From Haliclona indistincta (taxonomy: Eukaryota > Porifera > Demospongiae > Haplosclerida > Chalinidae), in contig OZ024784.1 in assembly GCA_964017065.1 (NCBI GenBank), positions 13,249,152 to 13,313,151 on the forward strand: a stretch of DNA of 64,000 nt, written 5' to 3'. Shown here piece after piece: positions 14,056-25,800 of the stretch. Within the stretch, counting starts at the first letter, position 1. Each line of letters starts with the position of its first letter. A program made the translations under genes and the position numbers. Below the pieces are notes generated by a model. That model saw only the letters and a list, made by a program, of their open reading frames with translations. It did not search any database and was not told the DNA's origin.

Positions 14056-15887
14056 ATCCTCAAACTTGTTCTTTGTATAGTAATAATATTATAACTCTTT
14101 ATGTACAGAAGAATTATTATGACACTTTCAACAAATCATTAGTACAATTATTTCAGCATTATATTCGCTACACGTACACAAACATTATTATTTTGTCTCC
14201 ATACCACACTCATATATCACTCTTACCCACTTCACTTTATATACCAACATTGCCATAACATAGTATTTATTTTATGTCAATTTTTCTGTTGACTTTCATA
14301 AACCAATGTCATTATGTAAAGCGACTTGCCATAATTGAATACATCCACAATGGAGCAGGATGTTGTGGGAAGCTAGATTATTATTTAACCCAAAATAAAG
14401 AATCCTTGCATAGCCAAACCATGGCAACAGTTTCAAACACTAGACACACTGCTGGAAACTATGTATTATTGATTGCTTGTACAGCCATCTGGATATTGTG
14501 ACATTTATTACCATGTGTCTTGATGAGTCTTGTCTGTCTGACTACCCACTTTGTCATGCCTTGGTCAGGCAGACACTGTTATCACTAGTATTTACTGTGT
14601 GAACATACCTCTTCATGTCTACAAACATGTCACTATTGAGAGATAGATTTTAATAATCAATGTTATGAAGGGAATGCAGACAATTAAGAGAAAATTACAA
14701 TGTCTTACCAACAAAAATATGAACTACAATAAAGAAATAATTTTAAAATTCACAAATAATTACCAGGCTGTAAACAATAATACTAGAAAGAAACATTATC
14801 TTCGTAAACAACAGATGCATGCGTTTAGCTAGTGTGAAAGTGTTTACGAAACTTGCAGTTTTCAAGTGATCATTAGAATCAGTGACTGTTTGTGCTTAAG
14901 ATAGCTCAGTGCAACATGAACAGTATCACTCCTACCATCAGTATCCATTACAATATCTGTCTAGCCTGTGCATTTTTGTCAGCAAAATGATATTGTTGCT
15001 GGTTTTGTGATGCAAATTCGTAATAGCGGAAGTACGTAATCAATTATACTGATAGCACTAAAATTGCATGCTCCTTCTGTTCATGCAGTTCTGATCAGCA
15101 ATGATGTGTAGGAATGAAGATGGAGGAAACTCATGAGTAAAAAGTTATTTATTCAGTAAAGATCATGTGCAAAAACTCTTTTCGGTCATGAGTACCCACC
15201 ATCTTAATTCGCGGTCATCACTACGTATCATTGCCGAGCAGCAATGATATGTAATATAGAGCTCTTTAATCATTTGGAGTTGTGGATATGCAAGTGTGTC
15301 ATGTAAATTTCTTGCAAAAAATAAGTACTTTTGTTTGTTAAAACAGTAAGTTTTAAATTTATTAGTAGAGCACATTCACAGAATCTACAAAATTAATTTC
15401 CTAACATAATTTTCAAAATTTTATCTCTTTACAAATCACCACTGATACTGCAGTATAGCAGCACAAAGCATTTTGTGACACTACAGTATAGTGCGAACGT
15501 CATCATAACAATAGATTGCCACTCACTCCAGCTCACCGTGGATAGGCTACACCCAGTTACCGTATACTGTTCTTATCAGCAGTAAGGCTATTAGGAAAGC
15601 ATGGCCATAGCACTCGACACAAGACTCTCCCGACTTTGTTGGTATCTTTCGAAGAATAGGAAATGCACAACCAAGCATTATGAAGATATTATTTTTGTAG
15701 AGGTTTTTAATGTTAAAGCAGTAAACATTTTGACGACACACACATACCGACAGACGCACCTAAACGCATAACCCTCAGACGCCAACGCGTCCAGGGTACA
15801 TGTATTTTTTTAATTTTTTTTTACATATAGCAGGATACCAAAAATAGCAAAAATGCTAATCATAAATAGTACCCTATAAGTTATATA
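14056..15887. other. Intergenic, 3' flank of paralogue 1; nothing recognised
   Basis: AT-rich sequence. A 75-codon open frame at 14274-14501 ends in a hydrophobic stretch but has no clear splice link to the gene before it. The stretch near 15010-15085 resembles one at 33380-33460 inside a PDCD11 intron, so it is probably a dispersed repeat fragment. Confidence 0.5.
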
Positions 15888-16160
15888 TTAGATAAGCCAC
15901 AGTTTTTTAAAGGAAAAAAGAGTACAACTCTCCCGAATGTCCACAGGAAGATTGTTCCACAAGGCAATGGAAGATGGGAAAAAGGAGGAGTCATAGGAAG
16001 TAGAATGAGCTGTGGGCCTGGTCAGTAACTGACTTGAATTTCTAAGGATTCTAGGCAGCGATCTTGCATGGACAGGTGCATCAGGCATAATGATAAGACC
16101 TTTGTTAATCTTGAAAAGAGTGGTTAGCTTCAGGATGTTATGCACAAATTTTCTCTGCAC
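15888..16160 (-). mobile_element. 3' remnant of a non-LTR retrotransposon (LINE) ORF2
   Basis: The reverse-strand frame ends with YDSSFFPSSIALWNNLP, VDIRES and FKKLW. This is the typical closing stretch of LINE reverse-transcriptase polyproteins (an F..S....WN.LP..I..S motif followed by FK..L). About 90 codons remain; the RT and endonuclease domains are absent, so it is a 5'-truncated dead copy. Which clade (Jockey, CR1, RTE and so on) cannot be told from this tail. Confidence 0.7.
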
Positions 16161-16265
16161 TTGAATTCAGCAAGGTCGTGCACAGCTACACCTTTCGGAC
16201 ATGTAAGGTAGTGCAGTCCATCTGTAGGAAATCCACCTTGCTTGCTTCTCTAGCTCGATCTATTA

Positions 16266-16743
16266 CAGCGGTTTTCCAAGATCTTCCGGCACCGTCAACG
16301 CCCTGCATGCGCGCGCTATGCATATGCAGCGCCGACCATATAATCGAGGACTGCGCATGCGCAATGTGATCTCAAGAGGAATTGTATTGATGCACGGCTC
16401 GTACTTGGATGCAGCTCTCAGCCTCTCAGACAGCTAGGCAGCTCAAATCACGGTGGAAGGAAGTAGTAGACGTCTACTTCTAACTTCTCTGCGGGAGTAC
16501 ACAGTTGTTATCTTCTCATAGATAGAGTTACGAACACGCATGCGTGCGACGCTTGACGGTACATGCAGTACAGTACAGGGTTTTGCAGGTTGCTTGACCA
16601 AACAATTTCTTGCTAGTGCATGCGCATAGCGTGTTTCTGTATACCAATTGTACAGAAAACGTACTGTGTGCATGCGCTAGCAGTACATTTTTGGGTAAGC
16701 AACCTAGTACCTGCAAAACCCTGTAGATCTCGGAAAACCGCTG
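16266..16743. mobile_element. MITE-like element with TA flanks (outer of a nested pair)
   Basis: Terminal inverted repeats of about 19 bp, CAGCGGTTTTCCRAGATCT with one mismatch, start at 16266 and end at 16743. Both ends are bordered by TA (16264-16265 and 16744-16745), the target-site pattern of Tc1/mariner-type DNA transposons. There is no coding capacity. Without the inner insertion the element would be about 330 bp. Confidence 0.65.
16576..16723. mobile_element. 148-bp MITE-like element with TA flanks, nested in the outer one
   Basis: Inverted ends CAGGGTTTTGCAGGT (16576 onward) and its complement (ending 16723), bordered by TA at 16574-16575 and 16724-16725. The interior is also imperfectly palindromic (TGCTAGTGCATGCG against TGCATGCGCTAGCA), so it would fold along most of its length. 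It sits just inside the right inverted repeat of the outer element and therefore inserted later. Confidence 0.65.
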
Positions 16744-16947
16744 TACAATTCGAGCGCGCGTCAGTACGCGCTGCCTGCGTAATAAAGATAGTACACTGTA
16801 ACTATAGTGTATACTGTATACTATAATGTATAATTATACTGTACTACAGTTCAGCCAACTGTCTAGCTGCTACCCAACTAGACATACTAGATTAAGGTGG
16901 CGGAATACCGTTACGCGAATAATGACATTCACGACATTAGTAATGAT

Positions 16948-17221
16948 ACAAGTAATAAAAACATTTTAACCAAAATGCAAGAGATTTAGGGTTGGTACAT
17001 TTGTCGAAAAAGAAAGGAAACAAGATTTTGAGGATTGTAACAATAGCAGTGTAATGCTACCTCCCTATTAAATTAACCACAACTATTGAAAGCAGTTAAT
17101 TTAGGGAGGTAGCATTACACTGCTATTGTTACAATCCTCAAAATCTTGTTTCCTTTCTTTTTCGACAAATGTACCAACCCTAAATCTCTTGCATTTTGGT
17201 TAAAATGTTTTTATTACTTGT
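16948..17221. repeat. Near-perfect long inverted repeat (hairpin), arms about 127-130 bp
   Basis: The left arm 16948-17077 is the reverse complement of the right arm 17095-17221. The only difference I find is a 3-bp indel near the loop (CCCTATTAAATTAAC against CCCTAAATTAAC). The loop is about 17 bp. Arms this similar imply recent origin or upkeep by gene conversion, or a fold-back artefact of sequencing or assembly. Confidence 0.9.
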
Positions 17222-17771
17222 TTCTTTTCTTTTTTATTAATGACTTAGTTGGCACTTATGCTAGTACAGTGTAAAGAGCCTCTTGAACTATTTCAGCCGA
17301 GACCGGGGCCGTACGACGGTAGTGCACTGGCGATCGACTCTGCATGACTACATGCATGCAGCAGCAACACGTACCATGCAACATTAGCTAAGCTTAATCT
17401 AGCATTCTTACAAGCCTGAACAGACAAATCCAGTGTAACAGTGAAGATTGGCACGTTGTCTGCTGTGAACAACATTGCTAGTGCATGGCAGCAGCACTCG
17501 CGTTCCAAGCAATTTGTACTAAGGTGCGCTTGTATTAGAATAATTACATACACGGGCGTGCGCGAGTAGGCGTAACCTAGTAACGGAGTTCAAACAGAAA
17601 GATGGAATGGAGTCTGTTATGGACCAAAAATCGCTGTTTTCTTGGAAATACTCGCTTCTGTTAGTGTTTTAGGCTTAAATAGATATCAGGTGCACTGCTC
17701 CCAACGACTAGTGTAGTTGCTGTGTAGGTTTTGTCTTGAATAGCTCACTCGCCACGGCGGTAGGCTGGCTG

Positions 17772-17815
17772 GAGAAGAAGAAGAAGAAGAAGAAGAAGAA
17801 GAAGAAAGAAGATGA
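17772..17815. repeat. (GAA)n microsatellite
   Basis: About 14 GAA/AAG units with one slip near the right end, inside the TTAA-flanked element. Confidence 0.9.
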
Positions 17816-18758
17816 ACAAACGGGTGACCACGTGAACTCTGGTTTACCACCTTAGACCTGGTTTCTTTTGCTTCTGAAGGTCTCTTTATAATCGCACAAA
17901 TCGTGCAAAGAACGTCAGAACGTTAGATTAGCTTGAAACGCCCGTATGGCGAAGATATGGCAGTGCCGTAGTTAGCCCTCCAGACGAGACGCCATCTTGT
18001 CATGCCCATAGCAACTGGCCTTATAGTCTTTATTAGTAGACTCATTGTAAGCGCTTACCTCTTAGGATAGCCCCTAGGTAGTTAAAATACCCCTGATGTC
18101 GTCAACAGCCAAGATATACGTGAATTATTGCGTTTAGCCTAAGTGTAGCCGCCATATTGTTTTCCGCCCAACCCTAAATATGCCACGTCTACCGCGTGGC
18201 ATAATTCATGTTCCCTAGCAATCATCGGCGTTTGGGGTAATGGATGCTGCCACCATTCACCAAAAATAAAATCCCAGGTGCCTTTTTAAAGCTATTTGAC
18301 GAGCGGTGCACTTTCTAAAATAACTAACGGAGGGCGGCTCGAAGAGTTTTTATTAAGATGGATAACCGTTACTTTTTTATGGCTGTAAACGCTCGTGCCA
18401 AACCATGCTGGACGCCATGAAATCTTGTTGATTAGTGATTTTTGGAAAAAGATATCGATTCTGTCCAGAAAACTCTTTGAGTCGCCCTCGGGTAAGTCGT
18501 TTTTAAGTGGAAATTGGCTTCAGCTAACGGTGTAGACGTTTCCTTCGTCTGATTTTTGGTGAATAAAACTGCCGTTTTTGGTTTTGCATTTCTCTGCGAT
18601 TGTTCAAGGTATGCCTAAACTTTTAACGCTCTGCTCTTTGTATACCTTCGTACTTCATGTGTGGCAGCTCTGTTTCGTTTAGCTCGCCCTCGTTGTCCAG
18701 CCTGCGAGCTGTGTTCTAACTGACTGTAGCCACACCCATCGGTATACCGCCACCTTAA

Positions 18759-20593
18759 TTCGACGCCATCGTTCTGCTAATATTATTAGGCTATGTATTC
18801 TAGCTATAAAAGTGTATGCAGTGCTCATCACAGAATCATTATGCACAAACATTTTTGAAATGGTGCCAGTAAATGTATTAGTGACAGGATGCATTTTGGA
18901 ATGAATATTATAAACACTTGTATTGTAAACATATAAAATTCACGCCAGGTAATAGACACTAAAAGACTCACTTAGCGAAAATTCTGCTAAAAATGATGCT
19001 TATCCGATTTAATTACGTTATTTTTACAGCTGCAATTATTATAGTGTAAACAACAGAATGAGTGCTAAATAGATTATTATTTCAAGAGTGTGAAGTTGAA
19101 ATACATAATGCATTACATGTACTTACTAGGAGAATTTCTTTAAAATTGAGCCATTCGTTAAATCTTTGGCGACAATAGACTGTGCTGGTAAAATTGGCAG
19201 CTTATTTTGTCATTGGCATGATTGAAGGTGGCAAATCGCAATTGCTCACTAGCCCATTATAGCCACATGCTTTTATATTCATACCTATTTAATTTGAGTT
19301 CTGTTAAATTGTAACAAAACCTCTTGTAAGCATAGATGCATGTAAATGATTACATACATACACTGCAAGTATTAGTAATGATATTATGCAAACTGCAGGA
19401 TTCTATAATGTAGACTTATTACAAGTGGCATGTCACATGCAAAATTACACTTTTAGAAAAGAATGTGCAAGAACTTATCATGTGATGATATATTACCACA
19501 GAAAAGCAGGAAGAGAACTGAATAGATCGAATTAGTGCTAACAGCGGAAATTAGTAGACAATTTTTTTGGTTCATTATTTTCACACTACAGATAATGTGT
19601 AGATGCTGACATGAAAACACCTTTTTAAAATTCCTTCTAACGCGAAGTGTATACCAACTATAAACTCAGTAGGGAATTGCATACCGAATGCCATTCACTA
19701 TAGCATTCATCGTGTTTGAGCTGTATAGGTCCCACAACACATAGCAATAGCATTGGAAAAGACTAGATAGAAAATAAAGAATTACTAATACAATCACATG
19801 CAACATGTGTGTCATGCTGGTTGTTGTTGTTTTATCGACAACACAGCAATTAATTGTTATGATGACTAACGCTGATTGAATAACAATGCCTGTCTTGGGG
19901 TGATAAATGCATGACTTTGTGTTTATTTTCATAAAAGCTTAAAAGAGGAAAAAGGATCACGATCATTTCTGTCAACACCGGGTATGACTATAACATCATA
20001 CTCAGGAGTAATCACAGCATCAGTACTTATTTACACTCTATAATTGCATTTGTCTGTCAATAGGGTAATTTTAAATGACATTTGATATGTTGCTATAATG
20101 CAACTAAGCACATGTTGTTTGTTGGCTATTAGTACATCATGTGCCAGCTATGTTAATGCATTTATCCATGTATGTGCAATTTCTCATGGTACAAACACCA
20201 TTATATTTGCATGTAACAAGCATGCATCTTAAAACTGAATAACAAGATGACTGTGTCAGAGATGAAAACATCTCACTGACGCGAATGTTGCATGCAGCAT
20301 GTGTCATAATTCACGACAACTCAATAAGTATAATTATTTTTGTGCTGTGCAGCTTGCTTCAGTATGTATGCATGTAGTATGAATGAGCATCACTTCAAGT
20401 TGCATGTAAACCGCATAGATAGGCATTCCCTTGTAGATCCTGCACAAAACTATGCATTTATAAAATTAATGCCTGTACATGATGAGGCCTTGTCTTTAAT
20501 ATATTTCATTGCAACAGGATGCAAAATTTGCACTTAGTTAGCTGAATAATTATTCTAATTGTCACTGGCATTCTTATAGCATCTTAGGGTGCC
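18759..20593. other. Intergenic, nothing recognised
   Basis: AT-rich DNA between the TTAA element and the promoter of the second Kunitz-CCP-Ig gene. No exon series, RNA gene or terminal repeats could be supported. Confidence 0.5.
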
Positions 20594-20600
20594 TATAAAA
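20594..20600 (+). promoter_or_regulatory. TATA box of the second Kunitz-CCP-Ig gene
   Basis: TATAAAA lies 88 bp upstream of the ATG at 20682, matching the position of the TATA box of the paralogue (99 bp). Confidence 0.6.
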
Positions 20601-20681
20601 AGAGTCAGACTCCACGTAGCTCACACATCACAGCCCATGACACGTGTAGTTGAGTCAACTGAAATCCCATCCGAGCCGATA

Positions 20682-22583
20682 ATGACTATACTCTGGACCA
20701 TTCTCTTGTCTCTCCTGACGTTAACACGTGAGCCATTATCAAGTAGCTATGCTTCTATATACTCTTTTTTGTAGTTGTGGAGAGCTCGCCGATCCGCACG
20801 CTAGGTCCAGCACCGTCCCAAATTCTGTGTACCAAACCGCAGATATCCACAGGAAACTGCACCAATGGCAACTCGACTGAGCGCTTTTACTTCTCCAACC
20901 AGTGCACAAGCTTTCAAACTTGCGTAACCGAACCTGCAGATAACATTACAACATTCGATACCGAGAAACAATGCCAAACTATCTGTCAAGGTTAGAACCG
21001 AAATTATATAGTATGTGTACTACTTTATGATCCCAATCCTGCAGCTCCTACTTGCAAGCTACCTCCACAGCCACCAAATGGTTTCTACAACCAAAGGTTT
21101 CAACTAGGGAAAATGTCATTGTGGTACAAATGCAACAAGGGGTTTAGGCTGGAAGGATCTATTGCACGATTTTGCATGTACAATAACTCATGGAGTGCAC
21201 CAGAACCAGTTTGCAAAGGTAAGCAGATATTCACTATTATCAAACAGATTAATGCTTACACGATGTTTCTTTCGCAGTTGTCACTTGTCCAATAGAGAAC
21301 ACAAATGCTTTGTTGCTGTTTTCAGTGTGTCCTGCAAATATAACAAATGGTTGCACAGCCTGCAAAGCACCAAATGCCGCGGTAACATATGGTTGCACAG
21401 CCTACTTCAAATGCAATACAACAAGTTCATTGACACGATGGTCTATGCCATCTAGATTCCTGGGCAGAAAATGCCAAGAAGATGGCACTTGGTCAGGTGG
21501 ACCAGATCCTTTCTGTGCAAGTAAGTCAGCCATTATGTCCATGAATGCTTGTTCATCATTCATTTACTATAGGAGTGAAAATCAGCCATGAAGGAAAAGA
21601 AATCAATTCACTAGCAATCCATGACAGATGGTTAACATTAACTTGTGGAGTAGAACCATACCTTCCAAAAAATGCTGTCATTCGTTGGAACAGAGTCGAT
21701 GGAGTCAACGTCACACAAACAGCTAATGGTGTTCTGACTATTCCTAAAGTTTTGGCCCAGCATGCTGGTGCACACACCTGCACTGTAGAAGTCAACTCCG
21801 GTGATGGTAGAAAAGCCCGATTATCAAAGACCGTAACCATCTCTGGTAAGTCATTGATAATTAAAATTGTTATCACCAAATGAACCTTTCTCTACACTTT
21901 AGTGATACAATGTAGGAATCACATTAGTGCAGGGGGAGATCTATATACTGACCAGCAGGGGACAAAAGTGATGTTTCTTTCATGCAGAGTGCAAAGTTGC
22001 ATAAGAAACACTACATTATCATGGTTTTACAACAACTCTCGTGTGATCGACCAAGATAAAACATGGTACGAAAACAATGCAGGAAGGCACAGAATTAGCA
22101 GTGTCCTGAGGATCGACGACCTTGGTTCTAAGAAAAGAAATTTGTACCACTGTGAGGCTCAAAACAATCAAGAAAATTTCCGATCAGAGCGCATAAATCC
22201 AAGTAAGAATACCCACAGAATCCCCAATGCATGATGAATTCTGCATTCTTTACTTTCAGCTTTGAGGTCAAGAAGAAGTATTCTCCAAAAGAGAGGTCAC
22301 ACCATTGGTAAGTAAATAAGTATTTGTAGCTAATTGCAATTTTACTATTTTCACAGTAACAATTGTGGGAAAGTTGATTCGATTGACCACCACCTCTACC
22401 TCGAAGTTCGTGAAAGTAGTTTCAAAGGGCAAAAGAGTGACACAGGGTTCTGTCATTGAAATAATACACGATAGGCAGTTGAGAATGCTCAAAGAAGGAG
22501 TCTCTATGCTATTTACTGTCTCACAGAATGATGATTCAACATATTCACTAATTTCTGTGCATAAATCACTCTCTTCAAATTAA
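20682..22583 (+). CDS. Secreted Kunitz-like/CCP2/Ig2 protein with furin-type site and NTR-like C-terminus (paralogue 2)
   Basis: Eight exons (20682-20727, 20775-20990, 21045-21218, 21326-21520, 21573-21845, 21903-22202, 22260-22307, 22357-22583) give 492 aa in one frame, with the same domain order and all-phase-1 introns as the gene at 11951. MTILWTILLSLLTL is a signal peptide. Then come a six-Cys Kunitz-like domain (RFYFSNQC core), two CCP domains (ending SWSAPEPVC and GTWSGGPDPFC), and two Ig-like domains (AGAHTC and NLYHC at the second Ig cysteine). A 48-nt exon carries RSRR|S (residues 404-408), and the C-terminal region VGKLIRL...DDSTYSL parallels the NTR-like end of paralogue 1 but lacks cysteines. 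Exon 4 has a second, in-frame acceptor at 21278, adding 16 residues. Sequence identity to paralogue 1 is low outside the motifs, so the duplication is old. Function unknown. Confidence 0.83.
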
Positions 22584-22804
22584 ACACTGTTGGCACTATC
22601 ATTGCATTTTTATTGTACGAGTATAAGTTGTTCAATAATAATTATTTATATTACTGTGACACCAGTAATAATCAAATCAGTAACCAACATGCAGCTGTAT
22701 GCCTGCATCCAATGGGAATGGCTTAAAATCAATTTTAACAACAACGATAATAGCATGCATGTTGTAAAGATAGATTAAACAATGCAATAATAAGACAAAA
22801 AGAT

Positions 22805-25800
22805 TCATTCAGGTCCGACTTTTGGTCTTTTACCTGCAAAGGAGAAAATCACATTGGAACTTTAAACAATATCTGCAGGTATCAAGTGTCTTTATTTGTC
22901 AACAATAAAAACAACCTCGTGATCAAGAGGAAGCTACCCAATACTGTGTGACAATCGTAAATTTCCAAGTTTGGTTTGTTGTTCATATTTTCGTTGTTAT
23001 CATAAAGATTGCCTTGTGCCAATCAGTAAAAAGGCAAAAATTAATGTATAATCACCAATGATGAGAATCAAGCTCAAGAATTCCATTCTCCTTTAAAAGA
23101 CATAGAAGTAGCCTACTAGTCAACTTGTATAAATAAAAAATATTTCAGGAGAATACAGAACGCTGCATGTCCATGTATGTAACATGCAGCTATATAGTCC
23201 ATGAATGCTCTCTAGTGAGCCAAAATGTCTACAGTTCGTGATCAAATAGCAGCAGGATGTCTCAGAGCTCTAGTCTGGTAGAGTACTCAGACAGAAGAGT
23301 TCATTTGAATACTAGAAATTTGTGGTTGAGTTACATACTCAACTAAATTTTCTTAGATGTTATGCTAAATAACAGTAAGACCTAAACACATAATCATCAT
23401 TGTTATGCTGAAAGTTTGGTTACAAAAGAATTCCACTCAATTGTGGCTTGCAACTTACCTGCAGTCTTGTAACCAGAAGAAGTAACCTTGAAAGATTTGA
23501 GAGGATCGTTCCTTTTCTGCAAAAAAGTGCAAGAGCAAAATAATATTGTGTTGTAAAATTATAATATGAATTGTGTCAGCTATAACAGGTAAAGTGACTT
23601 TCAACAAGAACTGCAAGGCAAAGGTGAAGGAGTGTTATAACAGATGTATCACTAGTCGCATGTAATTTTATTGTTTGTGAAACAGTACGTCTGAACAGAA
23701 CTTCAAAGGGTTGGTTCATAATATTAGGTATTTCTTTGTATAGTTATGCCTGGTCTTCATTATATTAGTATTGCTTGCTCCAGCTGCACCACAAAGTTTT
23801 GAAAACACAGCCTGTGCGTATCTGCTATAGGAATGACTGTTGTACGAAACAGCAATCCATGTATGACTGTGCAATGCACAAACAGTTACTAGCAACACGT
23901 GCATAATCTACAGCAATAATGAATGAGTATCAGCGCACATTCCGAGCAATGGTTTTCACTGCACACCTGCAAAAGTTCCAGAATGGGCTATTAAATTGGA
24001 ACGATCATCAACTCTTTGAAATATGCCGCTATCCAGACTAGAGGACGCCGGGTCTTGTCACAATCAATCTCACGTACTTCCAAGTCAAAACATGCATTAT
24101 TTCTTACTCTAATTGCATCACTGCATCACAATTCGTGTTTGAAAAATGCTGTGTTGACCTTAATATTGGTGTGTCCTTACTACAGTATAATTGTGTTAGG
24201 TAGATGGTTTATGGGCTGCTAAAAATTCTTAAGAATTTATTTTAGTGCTGGTACCATTTTGATACTCGCTTGTTGCTAGAAGTCAAAGATGGGATGTAAT
24301 GATATCGTCTTTCACACATATCTAGATCAAGTTGCACGCTGCATTTCTACGTATGTTCTTCATATCCAGATGATAACATATTCATTGACACAGTTAATAG
24401 TGTGAATCTATTTGCTCCATGTAACTGTATACAATATCGCTATTCAATTGGAACATATTTTGGGTTTTACATTTTGCTAAAATGTGTAAAACAATCACAT
24501 AAAAAATTTTAACCAAGCTGTTCCAGCACAAACCCACTAATTACTAGTGTTACTTGATGCTACTACAACTCTTTCCACACATGCAGGTTCTCAACCCACG
24601 TGTCTCAATCCTCCACGTACTCCCATTACTCCCTATATGCTACTCAATTCATCCTCCTCCTCCTAGAGAGACAAAGAGGATTGTACGCCTACTACTAGCT
24701 GTCAGTTAGCCCACTAAAACTAGATTACCCTTTATTCTAATGACCAACTCCTCCACTTGTCCTCCCTCTTCCACCTCAAGACGGCTAAATAGTAAATACA
24801 ATATCTAGAGGCACCAATAAAACTGAGAGCAATCAATGCACTAGTGCAACAAGGATATCACTCACGGGATTTACATTGAGCAATTAGAGCAATCAAAAAC
24901 AAAATATTAATAAGCCATGTGCAATACCACGCATGATGACTACAATAAATAACATGTGTGCCGCCTGTGGAACATATTAAGCGTGCAATTCGCTTATCAA
25001 CAAACCTTATTTGGTTTTCGATTTTGAAATTTCTTGTATTTCAATGCGGTTCCTTTGGTTCCTGGTGTAGCCAATTTATCTCTCATCACCTTCGGCACTA
25101 CACAAGTTAAAAATGATTTTTATAATTCAAACATTAAGAAGATAAATGTTCAATCACTGCTCGATCTAGTAATTGAGCAGTGTTGCCAAATTGCTGATCA
25201 ATCTAGCGAATGAGTAGTCCACTTTTGGCATGACAAATTCGGAAATCCTGACATCAACTTTACTCACTAGTTAAAACAATAATATAGAACATATTGTGCT
25301 CCGGATGTTTACTGCAAATAATAATAATATCCACACATGCCATTATCACGGCCTATGGCAACAAAACGCTATTATAGTATTTCACAACATAATAATAATG
25401 GTTATAATGCTTATTATTCTGACTAGACACAAAGACAAGCATAATAATAACAGAAACACAAAGCAGTAATAATGTGGCAATCATCAGCAATGTTAGTTGC
25501 TATGGTAATCATCAGTAGTGTTTAATGACTGAAAACAAATATTGTGGTCACGAGGCATGTGGAAATTGGCATCACGTCACAGCCACTCATGCAAGAAATT
25601 AAACACACCTAAAATGGCATGCAACAATCAATCTGACAAATACCAATCAAACTCAAATCCGAAGAATAACCAAATCCATGCGCAGAAAATAATATTCTGA
25701 GCTACACATTTATAACCACATATCATCAAAATGTTAATCTCTTAGCATTATCATGTGATTCTCCAGCCAATTGTGCTAGAACAAGAGTGTCGTCAAGGTG

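Larger units (their letters stand above)
16896..18754. mobile_element. 1.86-kb TTAA-flanked non-autonomous DNA transposon
   Basis: The sequence GGTGGCGGAATACCG at 16896-16910 and the complement of GGTGGCGGTATACCG at 18740-18754 form 15-bp inverted ends with one mismatch. Each end is directly bordered by TTAA (16892-16895 and 18755-18758), a piggyBac-type target duplication. No transposase frame is visible. Inside are a near-perfect long hairpin (16948-17221) and a GAA microsatellite. Its ends differ from those of the piggyBac at 49267-52966, so that transposase is not an obvious partner. Confidence 0.65.

Noticed and set aside
14274..14501. Frame ending in a GPI-signal-like hydrophobic tail after paralogue 1
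   Set aside because: No acceptor/phase connection to the gene could be shown and paralogue 2 has no counterpart.
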